NCBI RefSeq assembly: GCF_052857255.1
Contig: NC_135498.1
Coordinates: forward strand, 158,271,124-158,335,123
Length of the DNA stretch: 64,000 bases
Reading direction: 5' to 3'
Origin: Amblyomma americanum
Lineage: Eukaryota > Arthropoda > Arachnida > Ixodida > Ixodidae
The position numbers and the translations under genes are program-made. The notes under the pieces were generated by a model that saw only the letters and a program-made list of their open reading frames with translations, was not told the origin of the DNA and ran no database searches. Position 1 is the stretch's first letter. Every line of letters begins with the position of its first letter. Below, one piece after another: positions 1 to 11,294 of the stretch.

Positions 1-192
1 AGCAGCGGACATGACTGCCAGGCTCGCAGCTGTGGCGACGAAGATGATGATGAAGATCGAGGCACCTACCCCGCGCGATTTTGTACATGCGGCGCGTCTC
101 CCGTTAGAGGTCGAATCTAAGAGCCAGATGACCTTCAGGCTCAGCATGGGAGGAGCCGCGCTCTTGGCTCTGAGAATCAACTTGAACGATAT
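1..192. other. Flank left of the first gypsy element
   Basis: This is unrecognised sequence up to the left ATAT target duplication at 189-192. The apparent reading frame here runs into the LTR and shows no family motif, so no gene is called. Confidence 0.4.
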
Positions 193-354
193 TGTCACCG
201 ACAAACGTAGGGCGACACAAAAGGGGCTTTTAATCGGATGGCCAAGAAGACCAGCAGCGCGTCCGAGCGGGAACGTCGTCTTCCTGGATCCCACACGAGC
301 CCAAACATGCCATTCAGCCGCATGGCGGCGCTCGCAGAATGTGAGCAGTGTAGT
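193..354 (-). repeat. 3' LTR of gypsy element 1
   Basis: This segment matches 5518-5980 once the insertion there is removed. It is about 160 bp long. The outer end is TGTCAC-like. The inner end, next to the polypurine tract, differs from the outer end of the right LTR by several transitions. Confidence 0.8.
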
Positions 355-371
355 GCTGCCCCCCTCCTTTC
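355..371 (-). other. Polypurine tract of gypsy element 1
   Basis: On the minus strand this reads GAAAGGAGGGGGG, directly before the 3' LTR. A purine run at this place primes plus-strand DNA synthesis in LTR retrotransposons. Confidence 0.6.
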
Positions 372-477
372 AAGAGGCATCGCCTCGATGCCTCCGGCAA
401 GGGGGAAAACGGTTTGGAGGCACCGAAAGTGCGAAGGCGCGTGTGGCGTCGGCCCTGAATGTGAACCCCGGCAATGG

Positions 478-1317
478 CTAACGGGCGTAATAAGGCTTCG
501 TGCGGGACACGTGGACGACTTTAGACTTGGGTGGTCGAGAAGAGCGGACAACTCCTTGCGGGAACACTTCATAGTTCACATCGCTGAGTTGACGTACCAC
601 CTCGTAGGGGCCGAAGTAGCGGCACAGGAGCTTTTCAGAGCGCCCGCGATAACGTATAGAGCTCCATACCCAGACGTGCTCGCCGGGTTTGTAAATCACC
701 TCCCTGTGGCGGAGGTTGTAACGCCGGGCGTCAGTTGTCTGCTGGTGGTGATCCCGTTGTCTTGCACGGTGGCGAGCGGCTTCTACATCACGAACGAATT
801 GGTCAGCGCCTGTGACAGACGAGGGGGCACAATCCGGGAGCAGCATGGCGTCCAGCATGGTCAGGGCGTCCCCGCCATACACCAAATAGAAGGGAGTGAA
901 GCGCATCGTTTTTTGGAAGGCGGTGTTATACGCAAACCTGATGTAAGGGAGTATTTCGTCCCAGTTGCGATGGTCAGCGTCGACATACAAATACATCTTA
1001 TCTGCAATGGTCTTGTACGGCCTCTCAGTCAGTCCATTCGTTTGAGGATGGTAAGCAGTCGTTTTTCTATGACTGGTGCCACTGAGACGCAGGACCTCAT
1101 GCGTGAGAGCCGACGTAAACGCGGCTCCCCGGTCAGTTAATACAAGCGCGGGGGCACCGTGGCGAAGCACGATGTGGTGAACAAAGAACAGTGCAATTTC
1201 AGCCGCGGTGCCACGGGGAAGAGCCTTGGTTTCACAGTAGCGGCTGAGGTAGTTCGTTGCAACAACAATATACCGGTTACCCATGGAGGACGCTGGGAAT
1301 GGGTCCAGTAAGTCCAT
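478..1317 (-). pseudogene. Integrase region of gypsy element 1
   Basis: An open 279-codon stretch encodes the integrase core and C-terminus of the Pol polyprotein, which joins the cDNA to host DNA. The three acidic catalytic positions are visible: MDLLDPFP near the start, LTDRGAAFTS, and NGLTERPYKT. Downstream is the GPY/F-type module (RYFGPYEVVRQLSDVNYEV), and the frame ends with SRTKPYYAR. The zinc-binding N-terminus lies upstream in another frame (1137-1619), so the whole integrase cannot be read continuously. This is the best preserved part of this pol. Confidence 0.8.
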
Positions 1318-3824
1318 GCCGACTTGCTGAAATGGGATTCGCGGTGGATCAATTGCCTACAGAATGCCAGACGGTTTTTTCGGTGGTATCTTCCGTCGTT
1401 TACATTCACGACAGGTTCTAACGTAGCGTTGGACGACCGCAGCAAGCCGATGCCAGTAGTACTTGTGGCAGAGGCATCCCAATGTTCTGTAAAAACCGAG
1501 GTGGCCAGGTGAAAGGCCGTCGTCGCATGAAGCGTGAACTTCCTGACGAAGCGCGTTCGGGACAACGAGGAGATACGCAGTGTCGGTCGGGCCGTAGTTT
1601 TTCTTGTAGAGGACTTCATCTCTTAAGCAAAACGACGAAAGTCCGCGCGAGAAGAGTCTGGGCGGAGACGGAGCGGTTCCTTCGAGGTACTCGATTCGAG
1701 GCAGCAGTTCGGAGTCGGCCCTCTGGTGGTGGGCATTGTCGGACGTGGTGACAACGCCGACGAAAGCAGAATCGTCGTCGTCCTTATCTGGTGGTCACGG
1801 AAGAGGAGCTCGGGAGAGACAGTCTTCATCGCTGTGTTGCTAACCCGTCTTATACACGATGGTGACGTCGAACTCTTGCAACGGAAGGCTCCACCATGCA
1901 AGTTGCCCGATTGATATTTCAGGTTCGCAAGCCAACACAAGAAGTGATGATCGCTGACGACTCGAAACGGGCGGCCGTACAGGTACGGCAGGAATTTTGT
2001 ATTTTCCCACACAACAGCGAGACACTCCTTTTCCGTGGTGGTATAATTCATTTCGGCACGGGACAAAGTGCGGCTTGCGTATGCGAGCACGCGTTCCACA
2101 TCGTCTTGCCACTGCACAATCACCGCACCGAGGCCAACATTGATGGCATCTGTGCGCAGTTCCGTGTCGGCTCCCTCGTCGAAGTGTCCAATTACAGGCG
2201 TAGATTGGAGGCGGGCCTTAAATTCTGTGAAAGCTGTTTCGTGATCCTGGCCCCAGAAGAAGGTAGTCTTTTGTCAGGCGAGTCAACGGCTCTGCGAGCT
2301 TGGAGAAGTTTTGAACGAACCTCCGGCAATAGGCGCAAAGCCCCAGAAAACGCTGCAAGCTTCGTTTATCTGTTGGTTGAGGAAGTGCAGCAACGGCGGC
2401 CGTCTTTTCTGGGTCGGGGCTGACGCCCTGAGCGCTCACAATATGGCCAAGAAACTTGAGCTCCCTAAATACGAAGTGGCCTTTTCAGGCTTGAGAGACA
2501 GACCTGCGGAACGAATGGCCTCGAAAACAGCACGCAAACGTTTCAGGTGCTCCTCTAACGTGTCGGAGAAAATCACGAAGTCGTCGAGATACACAAGGCA
2601 GGACTGCCACTTCAGGTCAGTTAATACAGTGTCCATCATACGTTGGAACGTCGCGGGGGCTGAACACAAGCCGAAAGGAAGCACCTTAAATTCGTACAAT
2701 CCGTCAGGAGTAACGAAAGCGGTTTTTTTCTCGGTCACGTTCGTCGACCTCGATTTTCCAATAACCGCTACGCAGGTCGAGTGATGAAAAATAGGTAGCA
2801 TGGCGGAGGCGGTCTAATGTGTCATCAATGCGCGGCAGTGGATTTGGTAACGCTGTTGAGACGTCTATAATCTACGCAGAACCGTAGGCTGCCGTCTTTC
2901 TTTGCGACGAGAACAACAGGTGCCACGCCCTGGGGCTCGTCGATGGTTGTATGGCGTCGTCGCGCAGCATTTCGCCAACTTGGCGGCGGATGGCGTCACG
3001 TTCCTTCGACGAAACACGATAAAAACGCTGGCATAGCGGTCTCTGGTCACTATCGACGATAATGCGGTGCTTTGTTATTGGCGTCTGATGAGCCTTGGAG
3101 GTCGACGAAAAACAGTCGCGGAAAAAGTCAATAATGTTTTCCACGCAGCGTTTGTGATTGGTCAGAAGATCAAAATTCAAGTCGGTCTTAATGGCTGTTG
3201 CCGTGTCCCGTTCCGCTGCTCCTGGGTCTGTTGTGGATAAGGCACATTGGCTGGCATGCTCGCCAAGTTCCTCAAAATGAACAATCACGGGGTTTTCGTC
3301 AAGTGCGTGGGTTCGCAACTAAAGTTGGTCACTTAGAGCTCGGTACGCGCGTGAACAAGGTCTTCAAGGGCGCGAGCAACGCAAACTTGCCGAGACAGTA
3401 GCAGCGACATGTTCGCTTCGGCAATGCCCCGAGTAACGACGCTGGTATCCCACCGGACTGTGACAAACATGATTGTTCTCGGCGGTATCGTTGTGTGGTC
3501 GTCAGAGATGCGTTGTGCAGCCCTGTGCGGCTAGGGGTCGGTATCAACGGCCCCCTGTGCCAAAAACGATAACAATTGTTCATGCAGGTTGATGACCGCC
3601 CCATAATCTTTAAGGAAGTTCATGCCGAGAATCATGTCTTGGAGCACTCTCGTAGCACGGAAAGTTGCACTGCGGATCTTTATACGGCAGGTGCATACGC
3701 CAACCGGCTTTACCACATGGCAACCAGCTGTGCGTATCTGCGGCCCATGCCAAGGTTTTAGAACCTTTCTGAGGGTCGTGGCTAGGTGGCTGCTCTTGAC
3801 AGAAAAGTCGGCTCCGGTATCCAC
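1318..3824 (-). pseudogene. Protease, RT and RNase H remnants of gypsy element 1
   Basis: The Pol N-terminus is split among several frames. Protease has the aspartic motif DTGAD with ILGMNFL downstream (3531-3824). The protease-RT linker and first RT blocks lie at 2872-3318, ending [16 protein letters not shown]. The RT centre at 2436-2801 has FGLCSAPATF and the catalytic YLDD. Motif A (SSLDLRSGYW) is still readable near 2770-2795 but in a different frame from YLDD. RNase H pieces lie at 1623-2439 (YTTTEKECLAVVW, SDHHFLCWL). At least four frame changes make it inactive. Confidence 0.78.
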
Positions 3825-4115
3825 GAGTGCTCACACGTCATAGCCATCGGCGACAACAAGAATTTCGGCGGCGGAAACCATTCTTTGACAACTTGTCGGT
3901 TAGGTCTTTGGTGCCGTCGTCGATGTGGTCGTCGCTGAGGTCGTCCACGCGGTCGCCGGTGGTGTCGGCGGTGAGATCGTCTTTGAGGACTGCGGTGAGA
4001 TCGTCTTAAAGGTCGGCGGGTGTGGTCGTCGGCGTTCGGGCCGTCGCATAGTCGGCAGATGGAGGCTGTTCACTCTTTTCGGCAGCGGCGGTCCTACCCC
4101 CGGAGGACGCCGTCT

Positions 4116-5356
4116 TCAGTTTTCCCAGTGGGGGGACGTGTCTCTGAATTGGCCAGAGAATGATGCTTGAATGGGTGAAGGAACCCGTCTTGGAGACGGC
4201 GACATAGACTGACGTCGCGGAGGCGTTGAGGGCAGCACATGATCGGCCAGGTACTGTTCTATGTCTCGCAGTCTCTCACCATAGCGCGGTCGAGGCGGGC
4301 TCGGCGGAAATCCTCTGAATCCCATCCTCCCGTACGGGCAGTTGCGGAGGACATGACCGGGCTCCCCGCAGTGGTAGCATAGTGGCCGGTTGTTGGGTGT
4401 GCGCCACACGTCTGCTTTTCGAACAGGGCGCGGGTCACGCAGCTCGACGGTGGGAAGATACCCCTGCGTTGGTTCGGCAGCAGGGCGGAATGCATGTGGC
4501 ACTGGCGCAGGTCTCCGCAGGGCTTCAGTGTAGCACATGATGTTCGGCTCCGGCTGCGGTGTCCGTAGGGCTTCGCTGTAGCTCACGATGTACGGCTGCG
4601 GCTGTGGTGCCAGTGGTGGCTGTACCGCTCGCCGAATTTCGTCATGGACGGCATCGGTTACAGCCGCAACACTGGCAGCTGGAGCATCTAAGCGGAGGTT
4701 GCGCAGTTCTTCGCGAACCACACTGCGCACAAGCTCCCGAAGAGCCTCGTCTCCGGCGACTGGCATTGACGCACAATAGTTGGTGGCCGCAACACTTCCC
4801 TGAAGACCGTACTGCGCACTGCGTTCCTGCAAGGAACGCTTCTTTGGCGAAGTCAGCGACGGTTCTTGAAGGTCCCGTACGAGGCCAGCGAAGAGCTGCT
4901 CCTTCACACCACGCATGAGGTGGCGCACCTTCATAGCCTCCGGCATGGCATGGTCAGCCCGATTGAGGAGGCGGTTCAGGTCCTCTATAAACATGGCAAC
5001 GGTCTCGTTGGACTGCTGCGACCAGGAGCGAAGGGCGATTTCGGCATTTTCTTTCGCTCGCTCGAACTGAATGTCTCGAGCAACTAACGGTGAAAAGCTG
5101 CCCAGGTGGAGAAGGACGCCTCGTGGTTCTCTAACCACGTTTTCGCCGAGTCCTGCAGTGCGAAATACACATTCATCAGCTTCCGCGCGTCGTCCCATTG
5201 ATTGAATGCGGCTACACGGTCAAAACTGGCCAACCAATCTTCTACAACCTCGAACCGGTCGCCGTGGAAGGATGGTGGTAACCGAGGTGCGAGAAGCACG
5301 ACCAGCGGGGCACTGCCTGAGTACTGACCTGTCTGGCTGCCAGTGGTGGAAGTCAT
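4116..5356 (-). pseudogene. gag of gypsy element 1
   Basis: The likely start is the ATG at 5356. The frame runs as capsid-like sequence (DWLASFDRVAAFNQWD) to a stop at 5084, and a second frame continues to 4116, so one frameshift near 5085 breaks it. The second part contains the nucleocapsid zinc knuckle CYHCGEPGHVLRNC (4338-4379), a complete CX2CX4HX4C, followed by an Arg/Pro/Ser-rich tail. Gag packages the element RNA in a virus-like particle. A longer reading back to 5545 would run into the LTR and is not the start. Confidence 0.78.
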
Positions 5357-5500
5357 AGCTCGCACAGGCCTTGTCAGTGGCTCAACCTCGCGCTGCAGGC
5401 CTCGCAGGCGACGGCTCGCTTTGTGGACAGGTGTGGCGTACGCGCGTCGGGGAGAAGCGTAAAAGATATCGTAGAGGTCAGCGTACATGGGATGATACCA

Positions 5501-5517
5501 GCACGGATCCACCAAAA
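5501..5517 (-). other. Putative primer-binding site of gypsy element 1
   Basis: Directly inside the 5' LTR the minus strand reads TTTTGGTGGATCCGTGC. A TGG just after the LTR is expected to pair with a tRNA 3' CCA end. The tRNA was not identified. The first eight bases resemble the same site in the element at 50073-55063. Confidence 0.5.
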
Positions 5518-5980
5518 TATTACCGACAAACGTAGGGCGACACAAAAGGGGCTTTTAATCGGATGGCCAAGAAGGAAGAAAGGAAGGAAGGCCTCAGACG
5601 TTGCTGGCACATACCCACTACGGGGAGTGGCCAAGACACAGGCGGTTAATTACTGGATACAGGAACGTTTTGACGGGAAAAGGAGTGGTAAAAGTATGTA
5701 TTCTGAGAGATTGGAAGAAGGAAGGAAAGGGGTCCAGTTAACATGGAGTTCAAAGACGGGACAATCGCTTAATGTGCATAATAGTACACAATGCCTGTAA
5801 TGTTGCAATGTCGTACTGACTGAGGGCAGGCATAAATAAATAAATTTCCATAGGTGATTACGACAAATTTTAGCACCAAGCGCGCGTCCAAGCGGGAACG
5901 TCGTCTTCCTCGCTCCCACACGATCCCAGACATGCCGCTCGGCCGCATGGCGCAGCTCGCAGAATGTGAGCAGTGTGACA
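5518..5980 (-). repeat. 5' LTR of gypsy element 1, interrupted
   Basis: This matches the LTR at 193-354 over its two ends (5518-5574 and 5875-5980). The copies show scattered substitutions, so the insertion is old. A 300-bp block separates the two halves. Confidence 0.8.
5575..5874 (+). repeat. 300-bp insertion in the 5' LTR
   Basis: The block is absent from the sister LTR, so it arrived after retrotransposition. It starts with GAAGG-rich sequence and ends close to ATAAATAAATAAATTT, which resembles a LINE or SINE tail. No target duplication or coding motif is obvious, and the family is not recognised. Confidence 0.55.
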
Positions 5981-6129
5981 ATATGCGAGTTCATGTTTCA
6001 GGTCGAGGGGAGAAATGTGCCTGAGGAAATTATTGGGACTTTGTTTAACGAAAATATCACAAACAAGATTAAAAACATTTAGCCTGCTGTGACATGCGGA
6101 GTATTTTCTGTTATGTGCCACCCAACCTT

Positions 6130-6650
6130 CTTGCGCAGGAAATCAATGCTAATGCTATTCCTGACTGAAAATATCTTGCGGCACGAAAGCAATGAGTAGT
6201 AATTGAAGAAATTCCTTATTGATGGCAAACGTGCGTTCAATTGCGTTCTGATAAATAGGGCTCTGAAGCAAACCCACAACTCGAGCAAGCAACATAGGTG
6301 GGCCACCTAGGCCACGTCACCTTGTGACGTCATCACAGCCTACCCATTGGATAGTGAACTGACCACCGTGGCAGGTGGCTGTTAAATTAACTATTGATCG
6401 CGACAGGTTTGCTCGGCAAGACCAACTTGAGTCGCACTAGCCCCACCGGGTGCAGCGCCTGCCATTGAAAAGCAGTGGAGCATCCCTTAACCGCTGCACC
6501 ATCGCGGAGGGAGTGGTGTGAGGACTCCCAGAGACCTATGAACGTTAAGATGAGCACGATCAACTGTGCATATATGGGCAATAACTAATTAACGCTGTCG
6601 CGTCATATCCTTAAAGCGGAGTTTAAGTGTACCCTTGAATTCTTTCATCA
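6130..6650 (+). repeat. Unnamed interspersed repeat, copy 1
   Basis: The section from GGGCCACCTAG through CGTGGCAGGTGGCTG to GGAGTTTAAG matches 49420-49850 in the same order and 12060-11700 in reverse complement. The upstream part (6150-6240) also matches 9150-9245. No coding frame or tRNA head is visible, so it is probably a non-autonomous transposon. Confidence 0.6.
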
Positions 6651-6699
6651 ATTCTCGTTTTCTGTCCCGATATGTGTGAAAGTGAAAAATTTGTACATT

Positions 6700-7230
6700 A
6701 AGCTAAGACACACGTTATTTTTCGACTTCAGGAAGACCTTTGATTCTTTACCTAATTTATTGCTACTAGACAAGTTATCTTTCAGTAAGCAAAGCTATTG
6801 TAAACGCTCTTGGTTATAGCGTACTGTGTTATGGCATAACGATTTGTGGTCACTGTGCAGTTCGCTAAAAGTACAGGATCAACTCTCTCCTATGATCTTT
6901 GTTAAAAAATATTGGCTACGATTTAGGCCTTCACCCCAATTCTGATGTCTTTAAGGTATTTTCGCTACCTGATTTTGAACACGTTTTGATGGAAACGATT
7001 CTCTTGAAACATTTTTGGTTTAGTGACTATAAGTTTCCGTATGTTCCCGCACGGTCACTTCGACCGAAGGAACTTTTTTGTATTCCCCAACGGTCTACAA
7101 AATATGGAGAGCGAGTAAGAGATTATTACGTTCCCTTTTACTTTAATAGGTTACCTCTAAGTGTTCGCTGTGCAAAAACTAAATATAAAATAAAAAAGAT
7201 GCTGCGATCCACTAATTAGTGGGTTGACGA
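6700..7230 (+). pseudogene. Jockey/CR1-group LINE remnant
   Basis: At about 6715-6800 the plus strand encodes FFDFRKTFDSLPNLLLLDKL, which is RT motif A of a non-LTR retrotransposon. It is followed almost at once by C-terminal sequence (YSVLCYGITICG) and a 106-codon frame at 6899-7219 with a typical LINE end (RSTKYGERVRDYYVPFYFNR, then LPLSVR). The RT centre, including the YADD box, is missing, so an internal deletion joined motif A to the C-terminus. Clade assignment is approximate. Confidence 0.65.
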
Positions 7231-8880
7231 CGCTGTACACATATGCTTTACCACCTGCCAAGTAAATCTTGTGATTTTATTGGTTACCGCTGTAGTTTTT
7301 GCACTTATCTGAGGTATTATCATGCTATTTTGGTTTTCCTTCGAAATTTATTCTGATGAGTTTTTTTTTTAATGTAACATAGGTTTTCTGACTATTTTTA
7401 TTTCGCGACTGTACTAAATTGATGTTCCGTAATTTTTAATGTGCCTTTATGCCTGTGTGTATGTCTGCGCGGTTTCGCTGCCTGTCGGGCTCAGCACACT
7501 CAAGCCCTATTAGGTTTTGGCAGGGCGGATTTTTGTACATTTTTTAAAATATTTGGCGCAATAATGTATTATTATAATTATTATCTCACGCTGGTCTCCC
7601 TCCCCCTGTCCTTTACTCGCTTCATTACTACATTCAGGTCCGCATGCGGGTTGTTTCGAGCATTGGTTCCCATTCCGAGTATGTCAATGTACCCTCCAGT
7701 ATCCAGAAAGGTTACTTCTAGAGCACCTTCATGTCCTGATTCATACTATTGATATAGTAAAAATTATATTTTACATCACCTGCAGTTTTCAGCTCTATGC
7801 TGACCACCGCGTGATTTCTCATGTCGCTGAAAGATCCTCTAATGCAGCAAACCTTCAGTGACATACGTTCAGGTCCGAGCTGCTGCTTCAAATGGAAAGT
7901 TTCCCCGAGTATTTCATAGTACTAACTTGTCTCGTTCAGCCAAACGCTTACCACAATTACTACACGGCACTCATTAAATTGCAGTCCACTGCAAGACATG
8001 TTTGAATATGAGCATTTTGGCATTTTCTACGCTTCTACCGTAAAGTGAATGAAGTAAGCAAAGCATATTACACACAAAGTTTGAAGAATGCTGAATTTCT
8101 TGAAGTGTAATTTGAACGATACTACATCAAGTGGGAAAGAAATCAAACTCCACTCACATGAGGCCTAATTCAGAATACGCCTGTCTAGCATGGGGCCCTC
8201 TTTGCTTATTTATCCGCGCTCGAACACGTATAAAGCTATGCTGCCACCGTGAACAACGGATTACAGCCTTTATACAGCACAGCTGTTATGCTCCCGTTCT
8301 TTGGGTTTCAGGACTTTGGAGGTGGCGTCACCGGTAGGAGGATTAGGAGGAAAGTTCAAAGCATAATGGCGTGGCGAGAGTTAAAGCTCTCGGATGAAGA
8401 AGTGAGAGGGGGAGGAGGAGAAAAGAGCTCCGTGGGGGCGCGACGGGTGCGACGGAGCGCACTCACCTGACTGTTTGAACTACGTGCGCTGAAGTTGACC
8501 GAATTGATGCCAGAATGAGAGGTGAGAATAGGTGAGGAGAAGTTCATGGGGTGCAACCGATGCAAGAGCGATTTAACATGTCCAAATGCTGCGCTGATTA
8601 AACGCAGTGATGACAAAGCGCAGTCGTACACGAATTTTTAGGACAGTCACGTTTTCGACCTCAGTCTAAGAGCAATCAACTTTTAAGAATTTAAATAATG
8701 TATGACATGTATATTAAAACGGGTTCATAATTTATAGCCGATATTCGTTGCAAACAGACTTTTTAGCCGGTAAACATTGTTATAAGTGGAAAATAATCCA
8801 TTGTTTTTAAAAACTCTTTCTACTCACATCAGTGATTGGCATCTAGCATTTCTTTAGTGAAAACATCGCTTAATAATAAT
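7230..8880. other. No recognised gene
   Basis: AT-rich sequence follows the LINE remnant and may include its 3' UTR. Short frames show no family motif. A short purine-rich patch at 8395-8425 is low complexity. Confidence 0.4.
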
Positions 8881-9045
8881 AATAACATAAAGGATAAAGG
8901 AGAGAGTGAAAGAAGAAAGGAAGAAAGAGGTGCCGTAGTGGAGGGCTCCGGAGTAATTTCGGCCACCTGGGGATCTTTAACGTGCACTGACATCGCACAG
9001 CACACGGGCGCCTTAGCATTTTTCCTCCATAAAAACGCTTCCGCA
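8875..9045 (-). repeat. Truncated tRNA-type SINE or relative
   Basis: This contains the body shared with the SINEs at 16635, 18355 and 19983: GCCGTAGTGGAGGGCTCCGG, then CCACCTGGGG, TTTAACGTGCACTGAC and CACACGGGCGCC. A (TAA)n and GAAAGAAGAAAGGAAG leader precedes it, as at 14771. The tRNA-like head is missing. Confidence 0.65.
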
Positions 9046-9144
9046 CGTCCGTATTTGATGTGTGCTGTGGAGCGAAGCTGTCCTCTACTGTTGCACTGTT
9101 TTATTCTTTATCACTTTGTTTTCTTTTTTGCATTGTCGAGGAAC

Positions 9145-9245
9145 TTAATGATGTTTCTATTCATGACTGAAATTATCTTGCAGCACGAGAGCAATAAGTA
9201 CTAAATTAAGAAATTGCTTATTGATGCCAAGTGTGCATTTACTCT
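9145..9245 (+). repeat. Partial copy of the unnamed repeat
   Basis: ATGACTGAAATTATCTTGCA and the following 80 bases match 6150-6240 with scattered differences. It is not coding. Confidence 0.5.
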
Positions 9246-9750
9246 TCGCTTTTACTTTTGGAAACTAGTTCTAGTTGTGAATGACTGGCGTTCTAAACGT
9301 TAAGAAACGAAAAGAAATTAAGCAAATGTTTAACACGGGTAAACCTATGAAGACAAAGCGAAACGTGAATGTTATCGGTAGCTATACTTGGCTAAGCTCC
9401 GTCTTGGTTGAATGACTTTCAGGTCGTATAGTCAAGTATAACTGCTGGCCACTGCTGCCATTTTCAAGGCAGCAACGCTCCTTTTATCCTAACTGAATAA
9501 TCTGGAGCGATCGCAAAGATGTGACTCAAGCGCTGCAACACGAGCGCGGTGACGACGGCAGCACGGCCTTTGCTGGAGCGTTTGACGTCATGGCAGTCGC
9601 GTGATGCGGCTTGGCGGCGGTGGTCCCGCCATCCTCTACCGCTCCTCGGTTCAAGGCCATATGAAAAACGCGCCGAACGAGCTACGGAATAATAGTAGTA
9701 ATGCTGTCGCTTTAAAAGGAGGGTTGCGTGCCTGAGCAGGACAAACTCAC

Positions 9751-9843
9751 CAGTATGTCGATCTTGCCAAAGTGGTCGGCTGTTTTTTTCACAATCGCTT
9801 CAACGTCTTGAGGACGCCGGATATCGCCAGCAACCACGAGAAC
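9751..9843 (-). CDS. Short-chain dehydrogenase/reductase, exon 3
   Basis: This 93-base exon encodes 31 residues, from VLVVAGDIRRPQDVEAIV to HFGKIDIL. It covers the third strand of the Rossmann fold, with the conserved Asp of the GDI turn, and the next helix and strand. On the minus strand the acceptor is a pyrimidine-rich run ending CTACAG and the donor is CTG followed by GTGAGT. Exon 2 ends in phase 0 and this exon starts in phase 0. The expected next motif (the NNAG loop) and the catalytic Tyr/Lys would lie in later exons to the left. I did not find them, so they probably fall outside the window. Confidence 0.88.
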
Positions 9844-10559
9844 CTGTAGACCAGAAAGGGCAGGAGGTGAGCAGTCGTGGCGTGCAGTATATATTTTTAG
9901 TAATATTATTTGGTAATCCCAACCAGCTAATGCGACAAAGAACCTTCGCAGTTTTAACGCCCTCAAATACGCCGCTTAGATGGATAGATGCTCAGCTCCG
10001 GACTGCTAGTCGCATTTTGAATTACGAGTTCTCTCACATCAGCGTGCTGCTTGCCTTGCGCATCAGTTCCGGCGACATAGACGCACGTAATTCTCGAGTA
10101 TCTAACATTGACCATCGCAAAGAAAACTCTACGGAAAGGTAACAAAGAAAACATGAACTACCTGAGAGAGCGGGCGGTGACTGCTTTGAAGCACAGTAAA
10201 ACGCGAGAGGGGCGCGAGAGGTATTTTCTAGGTGGCTTAAAAGATCATCTTGTTGGCTTAGTTGGTAATTGTTCATCCCTGGATAAAGGCGCTCAATCCC
10301 ATCCACCTTCCTTGTGTCCTTGTGTTTCGCGCCTTTAATCGAAGATTTATAAACGGCGTTCGTCGGTTAGCACAGCGCACGGGATCGTTCTAAGCAACAA
10401 ATGTGCGTTATAAAGAACCCAGCTCGCTGAGCGTGAGCAAAATGGCATATAAGAGTCCGGTGTAAAGCGCACTTCTTGGGAACGGCGATACTGATGGAAA
10501 CCAATTGCTGAGCCAGTTGCTGCGTACCGAATGCAGGAAAATTTCCACAGCGATAAAAA

Positions 10560-11130
10560 AAAAAAGATGAGCACACAGCAGTCAAGGACAGGACGGGCGC
10601 TGAACTCTGACTGGTTTTATTTCGTCGAAACAAGAAAGAACGGGAGTTTCTGCGCATGCGTCAAAATTGGTGGTGTAAACACACCCTCAGAAACCTTCAC
10701 ACAGCCGGCAAGCATCTGACCCCCAATTTAGAACTTCTCTACCTAGTCAAACGTAGGAGACGACTTTAGCCACTAAAAAAGAACACCGAGGTGTCACTGA
10801 TGCATGCCGAACCCAGGATTTTGATAAAAGACCCAGCTTCGAGTAATTCACGCGCGAGTGTGTCCTTGCTCCTGCCTAAATTTCTTATTTGTGTCAGTTC
10901 TGGCTCACAATTTGGTTTGAAACCACAAGATCGGCAGTGGGCGGGTAGGTATAAATTAATATTTTTTTATAGAAACGCCGGTGCTCTCTTGATCGATCAT
11001 TCACACATCGGCCGATGTGGCCGACGTAACACTTAGCGCATGTTAAGGGGATTTCAAAAGCGACCCTGGTGGCACACTCGACATAAGGCTTAACATGCTT
11101 CTTAGAACAGCTGTTGTTGTTTTGTTGTTT
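10560..11130 (-). pseudogene. Penelope-like element, 3' fragment with GIY-YIG domain
   Basis: On the minus strand near 11095-11000 the sequence encodes FEIPLTCAKCYVGHIGRCVN followed by DRSREH, the GIY-YIG endonuclease region of Penelope-like elements. It is followed by HCRSCGFKPNCEPEL and ARELLEAGSF, with SACISDTSVF at the end. The 3' UTR follows down to about 10560, where GTTCAGCGCCCGTCC matches other Penelope ends in this window. The RT part is absent (5' truncation). It sits in intron 2 of the SDR gene. Confidence 0.75.
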
Positions 11131-11144
11131 TTTCTTTCATTCGC

Positions 11145-11290
11145 CGCACTCTCGACCACACGTGAATTACTCGCCGCTCATTTGATGAAAAGGCTGGTTT
11201 AGGCTTGCATCAGTGACACCTCGGTGTGCCTTTTTAGAGGCGAAGACTGATTTGGGGAATACTGCGGTTTATGTCACTACTTGTTTAAAC
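11145..11290 (+). pseudogene. Penelope-like C-terminal fragment, inverted
   Basis: The plus strand encodes TRELLAAHLMKRLV, a stop, then ACISDTSVCLFRGED. This is the same C-terminal segment as the neighbouring minus-strand fragment. The two lie almost tail to head in opposite orientation. Confidence 0.6.
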
Positions 11291-11294
11291 TTCA

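Larger units (their letters stand above)
193..5980 (-). mobile_element. Ty3/gypsy (Mag-like) retrotransposon 1, complete but decayed
   Basis: The outer ends are the inverted pair TGTCAC (193) and GTGACA (ending 5980), flanked by a perfect 4-bp duplication ATAT at 189-192 and 5981-5984. Read on the minus strand the order is 5' LTR, primer-binding site, gag, protease, RT, RNase H, integrase, polypurine tract, 3' LTR. The short LTR of about 160 bp and the gene order fit Mag-type Ty3/gypsy elements; that placement is inference. Every coding region is broken by frameshifts, so the copy is not autonomous. The 5' LTR carries a 300-bp insertion that the 3' LTR lacks. Confidence 0.88.

Noticed and set aside
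11..1140. Plus-strand frames over the left gypsy element
   Set aside because: They mirror integrase and LTR sequence on the minus strand and have no motif of their own.
6000..9750. Further SDR exons downstream of exon 3
   Set aside because: I looked for NNAG and YxxxK coding sequence on the minus strand and saw none by eye. A profile search could still find a short exon.
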